Source: Bacteroidota bacterium (GTDB lineage: Bacteria; Bacteroidota; Bacteroidia; Flavobacteriales; Flavobacteriaceae). From it: DNA of 64,000 bases. Of this stretch, positions 27,240-37,400 are shown one piece after another. How positions within the stretch are numbered: the first letter of the stretch is position 1; each line of letters opens with the position of its first letter. A model generated the notes under the pieces. It ran no database searches and was not told the origin of the DNA. It saw only the letters and a program-made list of their open reading frames with translations. The translations under genes were made by a program, and so were the position numbers. Where the stretch lies: contig JAJRRO010000074.1 in NCBI GenBank assembly GCA_024279425.1, positions 1 through 64,000 on the forward strand, in the 5' to 3' direction.

Positions 27240-27821
27240 TTAGTCCACCAATAGCATAAACAATAACAAATACACCCATAATAAGTCCAAAAAATGCCAA
27301 AACGTTGCCCCTAAGGATAATCCCAAATGTTCCTGTGATGAGTATTCCCCTTTACTTTGATTATATATCACCACCATTAAGGAAATAATACCAGCGACGA
27401 CATGCACAATATGAACGGCGGCAATGAGAAAAATATAGGACATTTTGATACTACTTGTGGGACCGGTAAAGTAATAGCCCTGGGCAACCATTTGGGAAAA
27501 ACCACTGAATTGAAAACCTACAAATGCCATTGCTAAACCTAGGGTTATCCACAACCAAGTAGCACAGGCCTTTTTAGCTTCATTTTTTAGGGCCTTCTTC
27601 GCCAACATATAGGTTACACTACTTAGAATGATTATAGCGGTACTCATATAAAATGATTCTGGCAGTACAATGTCAGTTATCCAATCTTCCCTTTTACTAC
27701 TAACAATATAAGCACTGGTCCATCCTGCAAAAGCCATAATCAGACTTACGATTCCGAACCAAAGCATCATTTTCTTAGCTCTGTCGTTCTTTTCCTTTCT
27801 TGTTCCCTGTGTTAAGTCCAT
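27240..27821 (-). CDS. Cytochrome c oxidase subunit III (short form)
   Basis: This 193-residue protein has five predicted helices and ends LGATFWHFLDLLWVYLLLFMLLVD, the characteristic subunit III C-terminus. IFLIAAVHIVHVVAGIISL holds the conserved histidines. It starts within the ctaB stop codon (TAATG overlap), so it is translationally coupled to heme o synthase. Flavobacterial loci often carry two subunit III-like genes; both may contribute to the same oxidase. Confidence 0.93.
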   Translation of the reverse strand: MDLTQGTRKEKNDRAKKMMLWFGIVSLIMAFAGWTSAYIVSSKREDWITDIVLPESFYMSTAIIILSSVTYMLAKKALKNEAKKACATWLWITLGLAMAFVGFQFSGFSQMVAQGYYFTGPTSSIKMSYIFLIAAVHIVHVVAGIISLMVVIYNQSKGEYSSQEHLGLSLGATFWHFLDLLWVYLLLFMLLVD

Positions 27822-28726
27822 TAAGTTTGTATTAATTTATCTAAAACGTAAACCACTTGCATTAACGTAATATAGCTAACGCTTGCCAGCATTAATTTTC
27901 TTGCGGTACTATTATCTCGTTTTTCATATAGTCTTAATGCAAAAAACAACATTCCCGTACCTATTAAAAATATAATTACAGCAGCCGGAATCGACAATTG
28001 TAACCTTCCTGTAACTCCCAATACCGGAACTACTGAAATAACAATCATCCAAATGGTATACATTATTATTTGTAATGCCGTACCCGCATCTTTTTTTCCG
28101 GTGGGCAGCATTTTAAACCCTCCCTTTTTATAATCCTCGTCAAGCATCCATCCCAAGGCCCAAAAATGCGGAAACTGCCAGAAAAATTGCACCATGAACA
28201 AAGTCCCTGGTTCAATACCAAATTCATTGGTTGCTGCTACCCATCCCAGCATGAAGGGAATTGCACCTGGGACGGCACCTACAAAAACACATAAAGGGGT
28301 CACAGTTTTTAAAGGGGTATAAACGCTAGTATATAAAAATATGGATATAGCCCCGAACATGGCTGTTTTTGGATTTAGAAAGTATAAGGCAACAACACCC
28401 AGAATGGTCAATATTATAGCAACAGCCAAAGCCGAATTGACGGTCATTCTTCCTGATGGAATAGGCCTATTTTTAGTACGGCTCATTAAAGTGTCCAAAT
28501 CTTTTTCTATAATCTGATTGTATGCATTAGAAGCACCTACCATACAATATCCCCCAAAGGCGAGCAGTAACACCGACAAAAAATTGATTTCATATGCGCC
28601 CAGAAAATAACCGGCAATTGAGGAAAACACAACACTGACTGCAAGCCTAGCCTTTGTAATTTCCCTAAAATCAGTAAATATCGTTGAAAACGATGCGCTA
28701 TTTACTGTATTGATTGCAGCCTTCAT
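27821..28726 (-). CDS. ctaB: Heme o synthase (protoheme IX farnesyltransferase)
   Basis: This 301-residue UbiA-family prenyltransferase has about nine membrane helices. The first Asp-rich motif is in NAYNQIIEKDLDTLMSRTKNRPIPSG, and the second conserved loop is in FFWQFPHFWALGWMLDEDYKKGGFKMLP. It farnesylates heme b to heme o for the terminal oxidase, in the inner membrane. It is the first gene of the distal oxidase cluster, with a well-formed promoter 21-51 nt upstream. A heme a synthase (ctaA) is not in the window. Confidence 0.96.
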   Translation of the reverse strand: MKAAINTVNSASFSTIFTDFREITKARLAVSVVFSSIAGYFLGAYEINFLSVLLLAFGGYCMVGASNAYNQIIEKDLDTLMSRTKNRPIPSGRMTVNSALAVAIILTILGVVALYFLNPKTAMFGAISIFLYTSVYTPLKTVTPLCVFVGAVPGAIPFMLGWVAATNEFGIEPGTLFMVQFFWQFPHFWALGWMLDEDYKKGGFKMLPTGKKDAGTALQIIMYTIWMIVISVVPVLGVTGRLQLSIPAAVIIFLIGTGMLFFALRLYEKRDNSTARKLMLASVSYITLMQVVYVLDKLIQT

Positions 28727-28746
28727 TGTCTTTTTTTATAAGAACG

Positions 28747-28777
28747 CAAATATAGCCCCAGAAAGCTATTTGTGCAA
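28747..28777 (-). promoter_or_regulatory. Promoter of ctaB-coxIII-coxIV cluster
   Basis: Reading leftward, a -33 TTG (28777-28775), a 20-nt spacer and TATATTTG (28754-28747) match the Bacteroidetes TTG-N17-23-TAnnTTTG pattern. The box ends 20 nt before the ctaB ATG. Confidence 0.65.
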
Positions 28778-28797
28778 CGAATTACCGAGGTTTATCC

Positions 28798-28805
28798 TAT
28801 CTTTG
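28798..28805 (+). promoter_or_regulatory. -7 box TATCTTTG before MBL-fold gene
   Basis: An exact TAnnTTTG match lies 36 nt before the ATG at 28842 and is divergent from the ctaB promoter. The only nearby TTTG (28769-28772) is about 25 nt away, longer than usual. Confidence 0.45.
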
Positions 28806-28841
28806 GAATAGAACCATTATGAACCTCCTAAATACTTAATT

Positions 28842-29723
28842 ATGAAGATGATGAAGCTTATTAAAACAATGGTAATGAGCCTAGGTGTTGTAGCGCCGGT
28901 TTTGGCACAGGAAAAGGAAGTTACCATAAGCATTGACACCCTCACTCCCAATGTTTATATGTTGACCGGCCAAGGTGGAAATATTGGAATATACATTGGC
29001 CAGAACACTATTTTTATGATCGATGACCAATTTGAGCGTTTGAGTGATAAAATCAAAAAAACCATTGGTTCACTTACCGACCAGCCCATTTCTTTCCTGT
29101 TCAACACCCACATGCATGGGGACCACATAGGAGGTAATGCCAAGTTCAATTCGAAGGTCACCACAGTAGTAGCCCATGACAATGTAAGAAGAAGCCTGAA
29201 TGAAAGGTTATTGAAAGATGAAAAGCTGAGCAGCAATATACTTCCTGAAGTTTCATTTTCTGAGGATATCACCTTTTATGACGGGGATGAGACCATCATG
29301 GCGTTTCATGTTCATGATGCGCATACAGATGGCGATTCTATGGTCTATTTTCTGAACAACAATGTATTACATATGGGTGACACCTATTTTGCAGGTAGGT
29401 ATCCCTACATTGATTTAAATAATGGCGGCAGCGTTGATGGCTACATTAATGCACAAAAGAAAGCTTTACTTCTTATAAACAACGAAACGAAAATTATACC
29501 AGGACATGGCAGGCCTTCCAACAAAGAGGAACTCGAAACTTATGTGATTATGTTAGAGGACATTAAATCAAAAGTTATGGTGGAAATCAATACTGGTAAA
29601 TCTTTGGAAAATGTTAAGAGCAACACCAATTTGCTATCGACATATGATAAAACCCATGGTAACGGATTTATTAATCCCGAACGCATTAGGGAAATTTTCT
29701 ATATGAGTTTAAAAAAAGAATGA
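28842..29723 (+). CDS. Exported metallo-beta-lactamase-fold hydrolase
   Basis: The 293-residue product has a signal peptide ending VLAQ and a metallo-beta-lactamase domain. The zinc motif HxHxDH is in FNTHMHGDHIGGN. Further ligand positions are in DAHTDGDSMVYF and PGHGRP, and VLHMGDTYFAGRYP holds the bridging aspartate. This arrangement resembles the quinoprotein/SoxH-like and subclass-B-like secreted hydrolases. Substrate cannot be told from the sequence, and antibiotic hydrolysis should not be assumed. It is monocistronic, with its own -7 box and a strong shared terminator. Confidence 0.9.
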   Translation: MKMMKLIKTMVMSLGVVAPVLAQEKEVTISIDTLTPNVYMLTGQGGNIGIYIGQNTIFMIDDQFERLSDKIKKTIGSLTDQPISFLFNTHMHGDHIGGNAKFNSKVTTVVAHDNVRRSLNERLLKDEKLSSNILPEVSFSEDITFYDGDETIMAFHVHDAHTDGDSMVYFLNNNVLHMGDTYFAGRYPYIDLNNGGSVDGYINAQKKALLLINNETKIIPGHGRPSNKEELETYVIMLEDIKSKVMVEINTGKSLENVKSNTNLLSTYDKTHGNGFINPERIREIFYMSLKKE

Positions 29724-29730
29724 ATCATAA

Positions 29731-29765
29731 AAAAACCCCTAGCCTCTCGGCTAGGGATTTTTTTA
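29731..29765. terminator. Bidirectional terminator between MBL gene and tonB
   Basis: An 8-bp stem ccctagcc/ggctaggg (29737-29744 and 29749-29756) with a tctc loop is flanked by A6 and T7 runs. It can serve both converging genes. Confidence 0.9.
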
Positions 29766-29783
29766 TATGGAGAATTTTGTTAT

Positions 29784-30503
29784 TTATTGTAATTTAAAGG
29801 TAATTGGAATACTAAACGGTACTCTTACCGCTCTACCTCTCTGCTTTCCTGGAGTCATTCTGGGAAGCTTATCGATAATCCGTTTAGCTTCTTTTTCAAG
29901 ATTCCTATCCGGTCCGCGCATTCTCACACCACCAATACTTCCATCTTTTTGTATAACGAACATTATGCTTACCCTACCTTGAATCCCCATCTCTTGGGCA
30001 ATTTCAGGATAACGGAAGTTTTTACTGATATGTTTGTTCATTTTTTCTTGAAAACATTTACGCATCGCAGCTGCACCTTTTCCTTTTTGATTTTCACATC
30101 CAGGGAAAATCGGTACATCCTCAATTACGGCAAAAGGCACATCTATATCTTCTTCAATCTCTTCAACTTCAACATCCTCAACCTCTATAACCTCTTCTTC
30201 CTGACTTGTTTCTGTAGATTCAATTACAGTCTCCTCAACTTCTTCCTCATCTTCAACTACTTCAATAATCTCGGGAGCGGCAGGTGGCGGTGGTGGTGGT
30301 GGAGTCTTTATCTGTTCGGTCATCGGAACTTCTTCGTCTAACATATCTTCAACATTCATTGAAATGTCATATTCATTAGTCTTGTCATACGTTTTCCATT
30401 CCAACCCCTGCCATACCAAAAACATAACAACAGCTAACCCAATGACAAAGTACATGCCGCTATTTTTTCTTAAATCTGCTTTTGGATTCTTTTTTAGTTC
30501 CAT
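29784..30503 (-). CDS. Energy transducer TonB
   Basis: This 239-residue protein has an N-terminal basic region and one membrane helix (GMYFVIGLAVVMFLVWQGL). A periplasmic linker begins with a PPPPPPP run and continues through about 70 residues very rich in Glu/Asp/Val (about 70-140). The C-terminal TonB domain (about 150-239) contains FRYPEIAQEMGIQGRVSIMFVI and ends FSIPITFKLQ. It couples the proton gradient, through ExbBD, to TonB-dependent receptors. No exbBD or receptor is adjacent. It is the last gene of the ruvA-sprA-gcvH-vanZ-tonB series. Confidence 0.94.
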   Translation of the reverse strand: MELKKNPKADLRKNSGMYFVIGLAVVMFLVWQGLEWKTYDKTNEYDISMNVEDMLDEEVPMTEQIKTPPPPPPPAAPEIIEVVEDEEEVEETVIESTETSQEEEVIEVEDVEVEEIEEDIDVPFAVIEDVPIFPGCENQKGKGAAAMRKCFQEKMNKHISKNFRYPEIAQEMGIQGRVSIMFVIQKDGSIGGVRMRGPDRNLEKEAKRIIDKLPRMTPGKQRGRAVRVPFSIPITFKLQ

Positions 30504-30564
30504 ATCTAATAATTTTAATGTTCGCTAATTTAATTAAATAATTAATAAAAAAACAAGTAATACT

Positions 30565-30957
30565 TTATTTTAACCATCTTTGACTATAAAATAGGAAATA
30601 CATAGCACTAACTCCGCTAATTGCACCCATCGAATTGGCCAATGCATCGAAAACATCTCCTGACCTATTCATAGTAAATCTCTCTTGAACTACCTCAATA
30701 ATTATACCAAAAAACATCAGAAAAACTACTATAAGCATCAAAACGTTTCTAAACAAAGCCCCTGTCCCTTTCTGCTCATGGAAAAATAAAAACCCCAATG
30801 CAGCAGCAACAAAATAAAAAACAAAATGCACTATCTTATCGCCATGGGGAATATTAAAAGAGCTCAAATCATCCCCCTCAAAAGAATATAAGCTAGAAAA
30901 TGTCACAAACACCATCCAGCTTATAAATAGGATTGCATATAAATACTTTTTAAGCAC
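30565..30957 (-). CDS. VanZ family membrane protein
   Basis: This 130-residue protein has four predicted helices and the family motif [22 protein letters not shown] after the first loop. The VanZ family is widespread and its biochemical role is unsettled; resistance to teicoplanin is known only for the enterococcal member and should not be assumed. The start is a GTG overlapping the last 8 nt of gcvH, so translation is probably coupled. A later ATG would remove the first helix. Confidence 0.85.
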   Translation of the reverse strand: MLKKYLYAILFISWMVFVTFSSLYSFEGDDLSSFNIPHGDKIVHFVFYFVAAALGFLFFHEQKGTGALFRNVLMLIVVFLMFFGIIIEVVQERFTMNRSGDVFDALANSMGAISGVSAMYFLFYSQRWLK

Positions 30958-31330
30958 CTATCAGCTCTTTGTAGTCTTTATCACTGAGCAAATCTTCAAC
31001 TTCAGAAGCATTGCCTATTTTTATTTTCACCATCCAACCATCACCATAAGGATCTGTATTTACCTTTTCTGGTTCATCTTCCAAAGCCTTATTGAATTCA
31101 ACGATCTCGCCACTTAAAGGAAGAAATAAGTCGGAAACCGTCTTAACTGCTTCAACAGATCCAAAAACCTCATCCCTATCCAAAGTCTCATCAACAGTTT
31201 CGACCTCAACATAGACTATGTCTCCCAATTCACTTTGCGCAAAATCGGTTATTCCTACTGTTGCAATGTCTCCTTCAACTTTGACCCATTCATGATCCTT
31301 GGTATATTGCAAATCTGATGGTATATTCAT
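30950..31330 (-). CDS. gcvH: Glycine cleavage system H protein
   Basis: Starting at ATG 31330 ([16 protein letters not shown]), the product has 126 residues, the usual GcvH length; the longer frame adds 18 non-conserved residues. The lipoyl-lysine is Lys63 in [15 protein letters not shown]. GcvH shuttles the methylamine group between the P, T and L proteins of glycine cleavage. No other gcv gene is in the window. It follows sprA by about 160 nt and overlaps vanZ. Confidence 0.96.
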   Translation of the reverse strand: MNIPSDLQYTKDHEWVKVEGDIATVGITDFAQSELGDIVYVEVETVDETLDRDEVFGSVEAVKTVSDLFLPLSGEIVEFNKALEDEPEKVNTDPYGDGWMVKIKIGNASEVEDLLSDKDYKELIGA

Positions 31331-31491
31331 GTTCGTTGTTTTTATCAAGAAAGCAAATGTAAATGATTCTTTTGCGTAATTCAAACAAATTACAACTTCA
31401 ATTCTACGTAGAATGTCTTAAAGGAGGCGGCCATTTCGAACGCCCAAAACCAGAGGTTAAAGTCTTCATCAAAGACCTTGCTAACACACTC

Positions 31492-34400
31492 CTAGTTCCC
31501 GAAATTATATCTAAGTGTAAAGCCCGTATTAATAGTAGTTTGTGGAAAAGCGGTTGATATGGCAAATTTTGAAAATGAATGATCATAGAAGAACAAAGCA
31601 TTTAAGTTTTTGCTCAAGGCATAATCTGCCGTAAACTTAAGTGAGAATAAGTTCTGACCTGATGTAATTTGGTTATTGTCGATATCAAGGTTCCTAATAA
31701 TGGTAATATTATCCCTTAAGGTAACATCAGCTTTCAGGTTCAAATCGCCTTTCAGTCTTGTTTTGTTCCCACCGATATTAGTTACAAATTTCACATCTTT
31801 GATACGATATCCCAATCCTACGGTATATTCCTTGCCATTCTGCTCGGTCATCAGGTTATTATCAAAACTAAGGGATAGAATGCGGTCGGTTCTAACTTCT
31901 GCCAAAACACTTACTGAGTTTTTCATTTCAAAATCAACACGCATCAACGGGTTAAATTGATCGGTAAGCACCACATTGTTCAAAATATTCTCAGGAAGAA
32001 GATCTCCGGTCTCTGTATCTATTGGATCTAACCCATCATTGATCAATTGCACGCGTGCCAAGTTGGTCTGAAATGAATTTATACTATAAGATGCCCTATA
32101 CCCATGGCTCAATGAGAATCGCTTGAATTTTTTCCTGAACCATTTATTGCGCATTAAACCCGTATACTTGATGTTCCAATTGGGAATGGGTATTTTCCGT
32201 AGTGCGTCTAAATTGACTTTATTGACATCCTGTCCCGTATAGGCTGCAAAGAAGGCGGGCAGCAACACGTCTTGTTGTGTTTTTCCATAACGCTCAGGGA
32301 AACCATCGGCATCTAAAGTACCCGGTTGTTCTCCTCTGTCCAGAACCAAACGATTGGCGATAATCAATCTATTTTCCTTGAATTTTTCAAAATTTTCCGA
32401 ACTAAATTCATCGCTTTTGCCAAATGCAGTACCAATCATCATCGTAGAAATATTAAAGTTCCCAAAATTATTCCCTAGTTGGTTAATGTATTCAAACTGA
32501 CCATTACCCAAATCATCTATTTGAAAACTTTCCTGATAGCTCCTAGAATATTGCCTGTTCGCAGATAGGTCTATGGTAAGATCTCTTATGGGTTGGGCCG
32601 TGGCTGTAATGCTCAATTGTTTATTGGTCCTTTCTATAAATTGCTCATTGAATTCAGGGAAAGAAGTAAGCCAGCCGTTTCGAGCTGCCTCAAAACGCAC
32701 ATCGGCCTGACTACCGAATACAAATCCTAAAGTTGGCCTTGCCGTACCAATAAAACCAATAGACTGTGTATATCCCGGAAGCACCTTTCCGTTATTTTCA
32801 TTATAGTTGATGTTCAGCCTTTTTACCATGGTCAAAACATCGACCACGGTATTGAACATTGCACTTGTTTTTTTCTCTGTTGTCTCTCTTATACTGCCAG
32901 TATTCCCAGCTTTGTCTCTACGAACTGGCGCCCTTATGGTAGTCGACTTACCACTTCTCTTCTTTAAGCCGATAAGATCATAGAACTTTTGCATGCTCAA
33001 TGAAGCGGTCAAATTATGGGTATTGGCATTCTGGACTGTGTTGATCTCCTCGCCAGCCACTTCTCTTAATGCATCACCTCCGCGCTGCCAATCAAAGTTA
33101 CTTGTATAAGAATATTGGGCATTGATGAAATCAAGTGCCGGTATTTTGTTAAAAGGCAATTCATAATTCAATTGCATCTCCTGAGAATGCCTGTTCGGTT
33201 CTCCCAAATCCCAAAAACCGTCCCATAACCCCAACGTCTGATCAACCTCTGAATCTGGATTACCATCCTCGGTGAAATAATTACGAACAATATTGTTATT
33301 ACTGCCAGTCAGTATCAAACTCAACGATTTGCTTAGGCTATAATTAACCGCATATTGCCAATTGAACAGGTAATTTCTTTGTTGTAAAAAAGGTAAATCC
33401 AAAGATTCTACCCCAGGTTCAAAAACCTCTCTGAACTTCTGCTGATTAAACTGCCGGTTGATATTGGAGTTCACCGAAAAACTTGCGGGTAATAAATTAA
33501 AGTTCAAGTCTTTTAACCACTGCCAATATTTACCGTTGAACAGTGAATCTTTTTTGGCAAAAGGAGCTACCTCAACCGGATTAAAACTATGATTGTAGAC
33601 GAAACCGGTCACTATGTCTTGATTTCGAAGGTTTGCTATTTCAAAATCACGATGGTCCGTTTCGTTATAGGAATAATTAAAGGTAAAATTCTCTACATCA
33701 TAGAAGTTTGCCTCTGCTTCCTCACCCCTATCCTTACGGACACCTATTAGGTTGATACTTGTTCTTTTGGTATAATCCTCTGCTTGTTCCCTTATCTTCT
33801 TGGCTTCTTCTTGTGTTTGTGCCGAGGCAATCAGGTCATCCAATTTTAGATCATCATAAACCGGGTCAAACTCAGGTGTAATCATTTGTTCAGATATACC
33901 ATAGTTAAAGGGAATTTGAACGCCCCATTTTTTTGGCAGCAACTGACCTACATTCACATTGGTCACCAAGTCATAGGAAATAGCGTCTTCGCGGGCCCTT
34001 TCATTAGGCATTTGGTCTATGGACCCAAAGCCGGAGGTACTCTTGCTTCCGGTGGCAGTCATGTTGGCAAAATCGGCAATATTCGCATCGACCGAGGCAA
34101 CAGCCGCCCAACCGCCATTGTTATCCAATCCAGCTAGGCGAAGCTCATTAAACCAGACTTCTCCCCTAGCCGGCAGATTGTCTATATTCTTTATACCTAT
34201 CATTATACTTCGTATACTACCTAAGGAAGGGTTTCCTCGAATTCCTATTCGCAATCTACCCAACGTTCTTGGAGCAAATTCAGAAACCGGGATTACCTCT
34301 CCATTCTCAACCTCAAAAAATTGAAGTTCATTCAGTGGAGTAACATTTCTATTTACAATGCGCAATGATTTTACTTGGTTTAGGTCACTCAGCAAAATCT

Positions 34401-37400
34401 CCATTTCGTTAACCTCTGGCCAGATTTCGCTTTCCGAAACAGCACCAAAAGATGTAAACTGTAAGGGCAATTCTATTTGATAAAAATTCTGGGAGAGATC
34501 TGTACCCAATCTCATAAAACCGACCAAGGGATTGGCATCGTCTGAATAATCACTGTTATTGAGTTTTTCAGCATGCATGAACATTCTCAGCTTTTTATAC
34601 TGACGAATATCAATATTCAAACTTTTGAAAACCCCTCTGGAGTCTTCAGACTCCAAATTTTCAACTTTAAAAGACAAGGACTGCTCGTTCTGGCGGATTA
34701 TGGTATTATTATTATTCAATTGCTCGCGAACAACACCTGGAGGTAATACGTAAGGTATTGGCGTTCTTGAATTGTTCTCCTCTATATTAACAGTATTCAC
34801 ATCTACTATGGTCCCGTCATCAAAGGGATCATTGTCGATCATTTCATCCTGTAATGTTTTTGTATAGGTACGCCAATCGCCTCGCACCATATCTAGCGTG
34901 GCAAAACGTAACACAACATCACTACTGAAACCCGTTAGGTACATTCGCATAAAACTAATTGACCGGAAATCAGTAATTCCTCCGACTGCATCCGTAAAAT
35001 CACTCAATGGAATTTTGTATTGGATCCATCTACGACTCAATTGCGAACCGTTGGGCAGATCAGGTGTAACACCTTCCTTGATATCAGTAACATATTTATC
35101 GTTGATGGTTGCATTGGGTTTGATCGCAATTCTATATTCATAATAGCTATTTACCGTATTCATGGTAAGGTCGCGATCAATATCCTCAACATCGGGCAAG
35201 GTTGTAGACCCTCTGTTGGTATTGGTCACTTGTACGGGCGAATTCCCTTCAGGATTATTAAAATCCAAATAACGCTCTAGAATACCCCCCTCACGATTTA
35301 AATAGTATTGATAATTGTCCAATGCAGGATCTTCCCCCGCCCCATATATATCAACTTCTGCTTCATCATCCAATCCGTCAAAGCCAACATCCTGTAAAAC
35401 CCTATTGTTCTCATTAGCATCAAAGGCATAGACAAGGGCTTGTGTTGCGGGGACTATTCCCCAAGAAGGTAGGTGTACTAAATTTGTGGCCTCAGCATCA
35501 ACTGGTAACCCATTCTCATACTGTTTTCTACCATCCTTTAATACATCTTCTGAAATATTACCCAAATTAAAAACCAATTCCCCCGGACTTGTTGCAATTC
35601 CATCCAAATAAGGGTCCAATATCCAAAACTGTACAAACTCAACATTTGACTGCTCAAAATCCGTACTACTCAATGACCGCATAATACCTGCCCATTTATC
35701 TTGGGAAGCTTCATTTTCAAAACTTGGGTTTGTATTATAGGGTCCTTTGGCATTCGGATAATAGGCCAAATCCAAGGTTCCCTGTACTGTTGTCTGCCCT
35801 TGGGCAATATCGACTTGGGGGAAAACCTCATCTATGAATACTCTACGAGTGGCGTTGGTCGAAATGTCATTATCACTAATTTCCGACGGTCTTTGATTTG
35901 TATAAAAGATTGGATCAATCGTATACCAAGCCATTTTGGCCCTACCATAACCATTGATCAAGTTTGCAGGGTCTTCAGGAGTACTCCCCGAAAGCACTCC
36001 TCCTGGAGCAAACTCCAACGGGGTGCTGGCCAAGGACCAGCCTAAGGAAGAACGAATATCTATTAGAGACTGCGCCCCTTCAAAATCATCTAAATAGGTG
36101 GTGGTCTCCCCCTGAAAATCGGCATTTTTAGGAGAATTCGGCTTTAGCCAAGCCACTTCGCCTCGAACCGAAAGATTGGAGGGTACATCTGTATCAATAT
36201 TGGGCAACTTGTTCACCAAACGGGTTAGAAAAGGAATTTCCGTTGAGAAATTACCATTCAAACCAAAGATGGTGTTGTTTACGGGTTCGATTCCGAAATT
36301 TGATTTTTGTGTCAGGGGCCGTTCATTCAAATTCAATAAAGTGGCCCCCAATATAAAATTTTTGTTTACTTGATGCTCTACATTTACACCCGTAAACCTT
36401 CTGGTCTGCTGACCAAAAACCGCATTATTCTCTACGGAGATATTTATTGGTGTGTTGGATGCCTCAAGACTAGGATCCAAAATCTGAACCGTACCCGCTT
36501 GATAATTCACGGTATAATCTATGCCTTCCTGTAATTGCCTGCCACCGGCCGTAACCCTAACAGATCCTCGGGGAATATTGAATGCTCCAATCGGGATCCC
36601 ATTGTTTCCTTCAGATTTATACCGCCCTTTCAACAAAAACTTGTTTTTCACAGGATCTTGCAATGCGGCTGCTTTGGTTTGAGTATACATATCCCTAAAG
36701 ACATATTTCTTTTGATTTTCATTATAACCCTGGTCGTTGGCCACATCGTAGGTGCCACTTCCTAATAATTCGAACATGTACTCACCAAAAGGTTCTACCT
36801 TGGTGAAGATTATTTTCCCTCCTTGCGTATCGATCGTAAGTCCGGGCACAAAATCAAAAAAGCCGTCCCCACCTGGCTGCACATCATTATAAGCGTTTAA
36901 TCTATCTAGGTTAAATACATCCAACAATATCCTTTCCTGTAAAGGTTTTGGTGTATTCGGCCAACCAGAACCAGGGCCTTCAGCAACTGGGGTAATGTAA
37001 TTTCTTGGGGTGGGGTCGGAATAAAGGATATTCAACTTAAAATCATCTTCACTCAATCTAAAGGCACCCGTAGCGTAAATATTTTTCATCATCAAATCCC
37101 AAATGGGATCTGTGATATTCGTAATGTTGCTTTTAAGGAGCTTAAGAATCAAGGTATTGTTGTTGATTACCGGATTTACTCCTCCGGAAACCGTAGTAGC
37201 ATCCAAACCCCCATTGGCAAACTCACCAACCTGAAACACTTCTCCATTGTATGTATATTGAAATGCAACAGCCAACACCTCATCGTTGCTCAATCTCTGA
37301 TTCAGTGATATGTACCCCAATTGTGAATGAAATTGATAGTCTCTTGTAACTTCCAGTTTTCGAGCGTTTTCCAAAATGGCATAATCAAATCCCTGATTTA

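Noticed and set aside
28842-29723. Reading the MBL-fold gene as an antibiotic-resistance beta-lactamase
   Set aside because: The HxHxDH motif is common to many hydrolases; nothing in the sequence or neighbourhood points to beta-lactam hydrolysis.
31385-31491. In-frame open extension of about 33 codons after the sprA TAG
   Set aside because: The sprA product already ends at the expected barrel C-terminus (LRYNFGN). An open stretch of this length arises easily by chance, and no readthrough signal is visible. Small frames on either strand here match nothing.
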